Positions 58,943 through 64,000 of a DNA stretch of 64,000 nucleotides are shown here, in pieces. Below the pieces are notes generated by a model. The model ran no database searches and was not told the origin of the DNA. It was given only the letters and a program-made list of their open reading frames with translations. Location: the NCBI RefSeq assembly GCF_039851965.1, contig NZ_CP156674.1:1612001-1676000 (forward strand), in the 5' to 3' direction. Position 1 is the first letter of the stretch. The number at the start of each line of letters is the position of its first letter. Origin of the DNA: Pseudalkalibacillus hwajinpoensis (GTDB lineage Bacteria; Bacillota; Bacilli; Bacillales; Guptibacillaceae). Both the position numbers and the translations under genes were made by a program.

Positions 58943-59677
58943 TTATTTTTCTACTGATTCGGAGAGAATGATTCGCTGGCGATACGCATTCATGGCATTT
59001 TCACCCAGCCAATCAATAAAGTGATAATTTACAAGAGCTCCTACTACCGCTCCAATCCCAGGAATCATCTGAAGAAACTTTGGAAGATCAATATAGTCTC
59101 TATACTCCATTTGAAAAGCTTTCCAATCATGCTCATCATTAAATTTATTCTTCTCTGTAGAAGCCTGATCCCAGTTCTGCATACGTTTATACACTTCTTT
59201 TCTGAAGCTATTAGATGAAAAAGCCAATTGAAAAACATGAAGAATAAATACTCGCTCTCGTAACTTCTTCGCATCATATCCATATATACTGGCGATATCA
59301 AACAGCATTTTCATTTTTATCGACAATAGCAGTGGGAAATCAGCCAATCCCAGAAAAATGCCACCAGCTCCTGTACCTGCGCCTTCAGCCGCTGCAACTC
59401 GCTTGTAGGTTACAATAGCCTGTCTCGCCTGCTTATCTCTAAATACCATCGATTGATTTTGAATAGGCTCTTTAACCGTATACGTATTTCCTTTAAGTAC
59501 TGCCTGAACCATTGTTTTCACACTGTTAGTTACAAGAGCATGTACACGTTCTGGAATCGCCCGATTGATGCGAGTCTGAACGTTTTTGGCAGAGCGTGAG
59601 AACATTGATGATTTTTTCTTCATGCTTCTCTCCCATGACTCTAACTCTTCTTTAACCTCATCATAATAATCGTTCAT
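58943..59677 (-). CDS. ecsC: EcsC family protein
   Basis: A 244-residue protein of the EcsC family (DUF/PF12787), whose molecular role is unknown. Characteristic parts are RVAAAEGAGTGAGGIFLGLADFPLLLSIKMKML (in pieces, GAGGIFLGLADFPLLLSIKM) and, near the C-terminus, LQMIPGIGAVVGALVNYHFID. It follows ecsB by 18 bases and is last in the ecsABC operon, as in B. subtilis. Confidence 0.9.
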   Translation of the reverse strand: MNDYYDEVKEELESWERSMKKKSSMFSRSAKNVQTRINRAIPERVHALVTNSVKTMVQAVLKGNTYTVKEPIQNQSMVFRDKQARQAIVTYKRVAAAEGAGTGAGGIFLGLADFPLLLSIKMKMLFDIASIYGYDAKKLRERVFILHVFQLAFSSNSFRKEVYKRMQNWDQASTEKNKFNDEHDWKAFQMEYRDYIDLPKFLQMIPGIGAVVGALVNYHFIDWLGENAMNAYRQRIILSESVEK

Positions 59678-59695
59678 GGCATACTTCCTTTTATG

Positions 59696-60916
59696 TTAGT
59701 TAACAGCTTTCAGCTTACCCTTTGCACCTCTAAGTGATGCAAAAGAAACCGCCAGAGCCCCGGCAAGTGCAACTAAAAATAACTCAATTACATTGAAACG
59801 AAGAAGAAAGGAAAGAACTGCAAAAGAAGTCGCCTGAACACCAAGCAGTCTTACTAGAAGAGCACGATAGGCTTTCCCTTGTTCCGTTTCAGAAACCGGA
59901 TAGAGCTTCACCATGACATGAGCTTGAAAATGCGGATAAAGCGTGCGCAACTGAACAGCAGTCATATAAACAATGAGCGCAGCTCCAATCATTCTTCCCG
60001 TTATACCCGGTACAAAAGCAATGACTATAAATCCAATAAATAGCAGGCGAATATAAATTCCAAAATATTCATTACTCCGTATAAATGCTTTTTGATAAAG
60101 GGTCTCATAAACCGTATTCGACGGAAGTAGTTTCTCTGCCATCGCACTTATTGTACGCCTTTGTTTAACAGACTGCTTTAATTTAGGTACATCAGTAAAC
60201 AAATTTGCAGTCCGATAAAACTTCATACTCTGTTTTTCATCGAGTTTCAGTAGATTATCCCATTTAATGGCATAGTTACGTTGGAGAGGATAAAAAACGA
60301 AAAATAGTGTCGCTACAATGATTCCAGCAGCTAGAGCCACATATATCCACAGTGCCTGTATGAGCAACATGTAAGTTACCAGCATCGTTAGCACTAATCG
60401 AATGAATGTATAGCCAATAACTGATTGGTGTGCCGGTAGATGAAGTTCCATCCACTTCATAACAACATTTACCCCTTTTAATAGAACAAGCACAGTTATG
60501 ACGAACACATAATAGGCCGTTCCAGCATTCGTTTCATGCTGGTATAATGGCGCAAGAATTGTTAAGACAACAACGGTAATAAAAACCTGAAGTAGAAAGC
60601 TGTAAAGAAGTGATTTACGAAAATAGCCAGCTAAACGGTCTTCGGCAGGTAACAAAAAGACTAGATCCGCTTCAGAAAGAAAGAAGCGAAGCGGTGTACG
60701 CACGATTACAGCCGCAGCAATAACCGTCATGATAGCAAGACCAGGGAAAGCATCTGGTAGTACTTTCAGCAGTTCACTGTAATAATACGCCCCAAATATG
60801 AGTGTCAGAACGAGCGTGAATAGAAAACTGCTGTTTCCTATTAATCGAAAATACCTGAGCGCAATCTTCCAGAACGCACCAGCTCGTTCCTTCCATAACG
60901 TATCAAGCTGCATCAT
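59696..60916 (-). CDS. ecsB: EcsB ABC transporter membrane protein
   Basis: Membrane partner of EcsA, 406 residues with about eight to ten hydrophobic segments. The Ecs transporter is needed in B. subtilis for secretion, intramembrane proteolysis by RasP and peptide pheromone export-related functions. The N-terminal LWKERAGAFWKIALRYFRLIGNSSFLF and the central PLRFFLSEADLVFLLPAE segments are family features. The start (two ATGs) overlaps the ecsA stop by four bases. Confidence 0.92.
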   Translation of the reverse strand: MMQLDTLWKERAGAFWKIALRYFRLIGNSSFLFTLVLTLIFGAYYYSELLKVLPDAFPGLAIMTVIAAAVIVRTPLRFFLSEADLVFLLPAEDRLAGYFRKSLLYSFLLQVFITVVVLTILAPLYQHETNAGTAYYVFVITVLVLLKGVNVVMKWMELHLPAHQSVIGYTFIRLVLTMLVTYMLLIQALWIYVALAAGIIVATLFFVFYPLQRNYAIKWDNLLKLDEKQSMKFYRTANLFTDVPKLKQSVKQRRTISAMAEKLLPSNTVYETLYQKAFIRSNEYFGIYIRLLFIGFIVIAFVPGITGRMIGAALIVYMTAVQLRTLYPHFQAHVMVKLYPVSETEQGKAYRALLVRLLGVQATSFAVLSFLLRFNVIELFLVALAGALAVSFASLRGAKGKLKAVN

Positions 60917-61653
60917 TTCCCGCTCCTGGTCGCTTTAATATAAATATCATCAAGCGTAGCTGTTGACTGACCAATTTCTTTCCGCAATTCTGTCATTGTG
61001 CCTGACATCACAATTTCTCCATCATGGAGAATAATAAAACGGTCGCAGTACCGCTCCGCTGTGGAAAGAATATGCGTTGACATTAACACACCTGCACCTT
61101 CTTCTTTCATTTGAAGCATAGTATCAAGAAAAGACTGAATACCAATAGGATCAAGGCCGACGAATGGTTCATCAACGATGTATAGGGAAGGTTTAACTAG
61201 AAAGGCACACATAATCATCACTTTCTGTCTCATCCCTTTAGAAAAATGACCAGGAAACCACTTTTTCATATTCGTCATCCGAAACTCTTTAAGAAGCTCT
61301 TCCGCTCTCTCCTTCGACTCTTCACCAAGCTCATAAGCAAGGGCAGTCAATTGTAAGTGCTCCCAGAGAGTAAGTTCGTCATATAATAACGGGGTCTCAG
61401 GTATGTAAGAAAATTGTTTGCGGTAGCTATCTTTATTCTCAGAAAACGTGCTTCCTGCAACACGAATACTCCCTTTCATTGGATCAAGCAGACCAAGAAT
61501 ATGCTTGATTGTCGTACTTTTCCCTGCACCATTTAAACCAATTAACCCTACGATTTCGTTCGACTTAACGTTAAGTGATAGGTCATGCAGGACAGGCTTA
61601 TTGGCCTGATACCCACCAGTAAGATTGTTTACTTCTAATATTGAATTTGTCAT
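60913..61653 (-). CDS. ecsA: EcsA ABC transporter ATP-binding protein
   Basis: ATPase of the Ecs transporter, 246 residues: Walker A GLNGAGKST, signature HFSKGMRQKVMIM, Walker B LYIVDEPFVGLDP, H-loop MSTHILSTAERYCD. First gene of ecsABC and divergent from hit, the arrangement known in B. subtilis. The 477-base gap upstream holds several hairpins described separately; I could not pick a convincing ecsA promoter. Confidence 0.93.
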   Translation of the reverse strand: MTNSILEVNNLTGGYQANKPVLHDLSLNVKSNEIVGLIGLNGAGKSTTIKHILGLLDPMKGSIRVAGSTFSENKDSYRKQFSYIPETPLLYDELTLWEHLQLTALAYELGEESKERAEELLKEFRMTNMKKWFPGHFSKGMRQKVMIMCAFLVKPSLYIVDEPFVGLDPIGIQSFLDTMLQMKEEGAGVLMSTHILSTAERYCDRFIILHDGEIVMSGTMTELRKEIGQSTATLDDIYIKATRSGK

Positions 61654-61706
61654 AGAGGTCCTCTCATTTCTTCATTTGACTTCATTTTAACAAACTTTAT
61701 CCCTTT

Positions 61707-61809
61707 GAGTGGAGTAACTGCCCAGTCCACTCTCGGGTATTGGCATTGGGGTCGCATTACTATATCCCCTCACAGGGGATGAATCCCCTTCTGATGGAAG
61801 TTACACTTT
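61707..61809 (-). repeat. Dispersed long-hairpin element, copy C (decayed, minus strand)
   Basis: Read on the minus strand, AAAGTGTAACTTCCATCAGA (61809-61790) matches the start of copy A (AAAGTGAAACTTCCATCAGA). Further on, GGGCAGTTACTCCACTC resembles GGGCAGTTGACCCCCACC of hairpin 2 and sits in a 7-base stem GAGTGGA / TCCACTC (61707-61713 and 61726-61732). Order and orientation of the two parts agree with copy A, but the arms have diverged. Confidence 0.5.
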
Positions 61810-61940
61810 AATCCTCCGTCTCAATACTTGTTCACATCTTACCCTGTTTCATCTGGCGTTTCTACAAGAATCCTCCATTGTTCAGCAAACGGTTGAAAAT
61901 AGTTGAATAGATTTAATCATTTGCGAACATCCTTATTATA

Positions 61941-62000
61941 GGGTGCAACGTCTTCCCTTAAACAAGTTGCACCCAGGGCTCTGCACCCCCGGCAGGGCCC
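61941..62000. other. Two tandem strong hairpins upstream of hit
   Basis: Hairpin 1: GGGTGCAAC (61941-61949) / GTTGCACCC (61966-61974), perfect. Hairpin 2: GGGCTCTGC (61976-61984) / GCAGGGCCC (61992-62000) with one G-U pair and a 7-base loop, followed by ATTTT on the plus strand. They lie one base apart in the ecsA-hit gap with no gene to terminate on the plus strand, so they could belong to a small RNA or to the hit leader. Confidence 0.55.
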
Positions 62001-62130
62001 ATTTTACTGTTTAGATCACCTTTCCTCCCTTATTTTCTGTTAAAATTCAATCCCAATAATAGATGTAAGGACAAGTGTATATGAAAATTATGGTACGATG
62101 AATAAAAAGATTGAAAGGATGATAATTATG

Positions 62131-62562
62131 AGCCACTCGCCTGATTGCATCTTCTGCAAAATTGTTAATGGAGACATTCCTTCTGCAAAAGTTTATGAGA
62201 ACGAGGATGTACTCGCATTTCTTGATCTCACTCAAGTAACTGAAGGACACACGCTCGTCATTCCAAAAAAGCATCAGCAAAATATTTATGAGCTTGAATC
62301 CGACACAGCGTCTAAACTATTTGCTGCCGTTCCTAAAATCGCAAATGCCCTACGAGCGAATTTCACCCCTGAAGGCATGAATATTTTAAATAATAATGAA
62401 GCTATTGCTGGACAATCTGTCTTTCATTATCACCTCCACCTTATTCCGCGTTACGGCAAGGGGGATGGTTTTGGTGCGGTTTGGAAAACACACGAGAATG
62501 ATTATGATGCCGATACATTACAGCGGCTCGCTGAAGGTGTTCGTTCTCAATTGAAATCATAA
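62131..62562 (+). CDS. hit: HIT family protein
   Basis: Small nucleotide-binding hydrolase of the histidine triad family (143 residues from the preferred start), acting on dinucleotide or phosphoramidate substrates in known cases. The N-terminal zinc-type motif DCIFCKIVNGDIPSAKVYE and the catalytic triad HYHLHLIPR near residue 97 are clear. A frame opens at 62098, but AAAGGATGA places the start at the ATG at 62131. Divergent from ecsA and followed by a terminator, as in B. subtilis. Confidence 0.93.
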   Translation, partial: SHSPDCIFCKIVNGDIPSAKVYENEDVLAFLDLTQVTEGHTLVIPKKHQQNIYELESDTASKLFAAVPKIANALRANFTPEGMNILNNNEAIAGQSVFHYHLHLIPRYGKGDGFGAVWKTHENDYDADTLQRLAEGVRSQLKS

Positions 62563-62572
62563 CGAAATACGA

Positions 62573-62602
62573 AAACAGGAGGCCAACTAAGGTCTCCTGT
62601 TT
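62573..62602. terminator. Bidirectional intrinsic terminator
   Basis: AAACAGGAGGCC / GGTCTCCTGTTT stem with one G-U pair, between hit and the convergent YGSN-motif gene. Confidence 0.75.
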
Positions 62603-62604
62603 AT

Positions 62605-63486
62605 TTATGAACGCGTCATTTCATTTAATGTATGAAAACCATTCGGTTCAACCCAATCAGGATGATCAAACGTTTCATCCATTCCACTAAGCATTGTCGA
62701 TATTTTTGATCGTAAATTATCATTCCAACGCAATTCATGAATAAACTCTTCTCTATGCCCTCCATAACCAAGCATGCTTTTCAGTTCATTTAATAAATCT
62801 GCCTGCCACATGGAAGTGACTGTTGATTCTCCTGGTATATCAATAAATCGAACGAATGAGCCATCACGTTTATAGGCATGAGGATAATAATAAGCATATA
62901 CTCGCTCAAAATGCTCGCCTGTCTTCAGTGTTAATTTTCCATGACGGTGCTCACGAAGAACATAGCCTCCCTCCGTTCGATTTAATAATTCCAGCTGCTC
63001 TCGATCAACAAACGTCACCCACACTTCTGTCTTTGCACCAGGTACCGGGGCAATCACAGCTGGAATCGCCCCATATGGTGCAAGAAAAGATCCAGCTACC
63101 ACATCGGTATCGGTTATCTCGGCACGGTAATAAAGAATAAAATCATTTAGATCTGGATTAAGACTAAATTTGTACCTGAGTTGAGCAAGGCAAACATTCG
63201 AACCATATGCAAGAAGTGGAATACGATCCTCAATAGGAGACAGGCCCTCAGTTCCTAAAAGTTCCTCTACCGTAAATTGTTCTGTTGAGGCGAAGGCGAG
63301 TGAACCAGAAACGTCCTCTCCTCTCGCATAGTGAACTATTTGTTTTTCTACTGATACGTTTACTCTTTCATCAATTCTATGTGCTTTACCGTTATGGTAA
63401 AGAAAAGAAGATGAAGGTCGTGGTCCTGGATAAATATCTGGATGGTCATAGGGTCCGATATGTATTGGTTTGTTTTCGCGATACAT
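62605..63486 (-). CDS. Hypothetical protein with gamma-glutamylcyclotransferase-like YGSN motif
   Basis: A 293-residue soluble protein that I cannot assign firmly. The segment IPLLAYGSNVCLAQL near residue 110 has the YGSN motif of gamma-glutamylcyclotransferase-like folds, and WVTFVDREQLELLNRTEGGYVLRE further on resembles the same fold (the Glu of TEGGY could be catalytic). The N-terminus (YDHPDIYPGPRPSSSFLYHNG) and the C-terminal 90 residues match nothing I know. It lies between hit and serC, which I recall as adjacent in B. subtilis, and so looks like an insertion relative to that order. Confidence 0.65.
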   Translation of the reverse strand: MYRENKPIHIGPYDHPDIYPGPRPSSSFLYHNGKAHRIDERVNVSVEKQIVHYARGEDVSGSLAFASTEQFTVEELLGTEGLSPIEDRIPLLAYGSNVCLAQLRYKFSLNPDLNDFILYYRAEITDTDVVAGSFLAPYGAIPAVIAPVPGAKTEVWVTFVDREQLELLNRTEGGYVLREHRHGKLTLKTGEHFERVYAYYYPHAYKRDGSFVRFIDIPGESTVTSMWQADLLNELKSMLGYGGHREEFIHELRWNDNLRSKISTMLSGMDETFDHPDWVEPNGFHTLNEMTRS

Positions 63487-63675
63487 TGTTTACACCACTT
63501 TCTATACTTTCTCTTCTATTAGAATAGCAAAATACGCAATAGGAGCAAATATCTCATCAATACTAAATTTTCGAAAAGATTAGAAAAAAGCATAGCACCG
63601 ACGAAACCTTTAATGATAGGATGATTACAAGCAAATTTAAGGTATCGAATTACAATGCTAAAGGAGTGTCTACTA

Positions 63676-64000
63676 GTGGAACGTCGTTATAATTTTAATG
63701 CCGGCCCTTCAGCACTACCACTGGATGTGCTGGATCATGCTCAATCAGAGCTTCTCAGCTATCAGCAGCTTGGTATGTCAATTATGGAATTCAGTCACCG
63801 CAGCAAAGAGTACCAGAAGATTCACGATGGAGCCAATGAACTTTTAAGAGAGCTTCTTCACATTCCAGACGATTATGAAGTCCTGTTTCTCCAGGGTGGA
63901 GCAAGTTTGCAATTTTCCATGATTCCAATGAACTTCCTCTCTCCTGAACAGCAGGCCAACTATATCATCACAGGAAGCTGGTCCCAAAAAGCGTTAAAAG
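63676..64000 (+). CDS. serC: Phosphoserine aminotransferase (partial, cut by window end)
   Basis: N-terminal 108 codons of the PLP enzyme that makes 3-phosphoserine from 3-phosphohydroxypyruvate in serine synthesis. It begins at a GTG with AAGGAG nine bases upstream and reads ERRYNFNAGPSALPLDVLD, then MSIMEFSHRSKEYQKIHDGA and LFLQGGASLQFSMIPMN, all diagnostic for SerC. The gene runs off the right edge. The 189-base gap before it shows no clear regulatory structure. Confidence 0.93.
   Translation, partial: MERRYNFNAGPSALPLDVLDHAQSELLSYQQLGMSIMEFSHRSKEYQKIHDGANELLRELLHIPDDYEVLFLQGGASLQFSMIPMNFLSPEQQANYIITGSWSQKALK

Overview
The window looks like a chromosomal segment of a Bacillaceae species (Bacillus in the broad sense). 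The evidence is strong AGGAGG-type ribosome binding sites, many Bacillus-type protein families, and gene neighbourhoods that I recall from Bacillus subtilis: hmoB / pbpF-hemE-hemH-hemY-yhgD-yhgE, yhfI-lplJ-lcfB, and ecsC-ecsB-ecsA / hit / serC. Two compatible-solute ABC transporters side by side suggest a salt-exposed, possibly marine or halotolerant lifestyle (inference). I saw no rRNA, tRNA, CRISPR array, transposase or phage gene.

Layout. 1-8.7 kb: housekeeping and membrane genes (cardiolipin synthase, acetyltransferase, phosphatase, DUF2254 protein, ResA-like thioredoxin, YueI, M48 protease, HAD phosphatase) plus two very small genes, one of 57 and one of 40 residues. 8.8-10.5 kb: azlCD amino-acid exporter divergent from an XRE-cupin regulator. 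10.5-27.2 kb: a catabolic island. It holds a phenylalanine dehydrogenase / 2-oxoacid dehydrogenase (E1a, E1b, E2, E3) / thioesterase operon, a TrpXYZ-type ABC transporter, a nitronate-monooxygenase-like gene divergent from paaY, and paaABCD-ethD-paaG-paaF-paaX. 27.3-34.4 kb: lcfB, lplJ, yhfI, a SorC/DeoR regulator and transketolase. 34.7-42.3 kb: an orphan amino-acid ABC ATPase, a GbsR-like regulator divergent from opuA, and a second osmoprotectant transporter. 42.4-53.5 kb: yhgE, yhgD, a membrane histidine kinase, hemYHE, a class A PBP and hmoB. 53.5-64 kb: PRC-barrel protein, FNT channel, lipid kinase, PAP2 phosphatase, DUF3243, PfpI, ferritin-like protein, ecsCBA, hit, a YGSN-motif protein and the start of serC.

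How the genes may work together. The island can be read as one pathway: phenylalanine uptake, deamination to phenylpyruvate, oxidative decarboxylation straight to phenylacetyl-CoA, then aerobic ring epoxidation by the Paa monooxygenase. Three 21-bp palindromes of one type (ATRACGW-N7-ACGWYRT) lie upstream of paaA, upstream of the dehydrogenase operon, and between the nitronate-monooxygenase-like gene and paaY. In the first two the palindrome overlaps the predicted -10 box by exactly two bases. This suggests a single regulon that joins phenylalanine oxidation to the paa genes. No paaK, paaE, paaH, paaJ or paaZ was found here.

Other notable structure: a dispersed long-hairpin element (57.2 kb, with decayed copies at 29.0 and 61.7 kb), two 23-bp TGAC-N15-GTCA operator candidates in front of yhgE, a near-perfect FadR box before lcfB, and an 11-bp inverted repeat between azlC and its neighbouring regulator.
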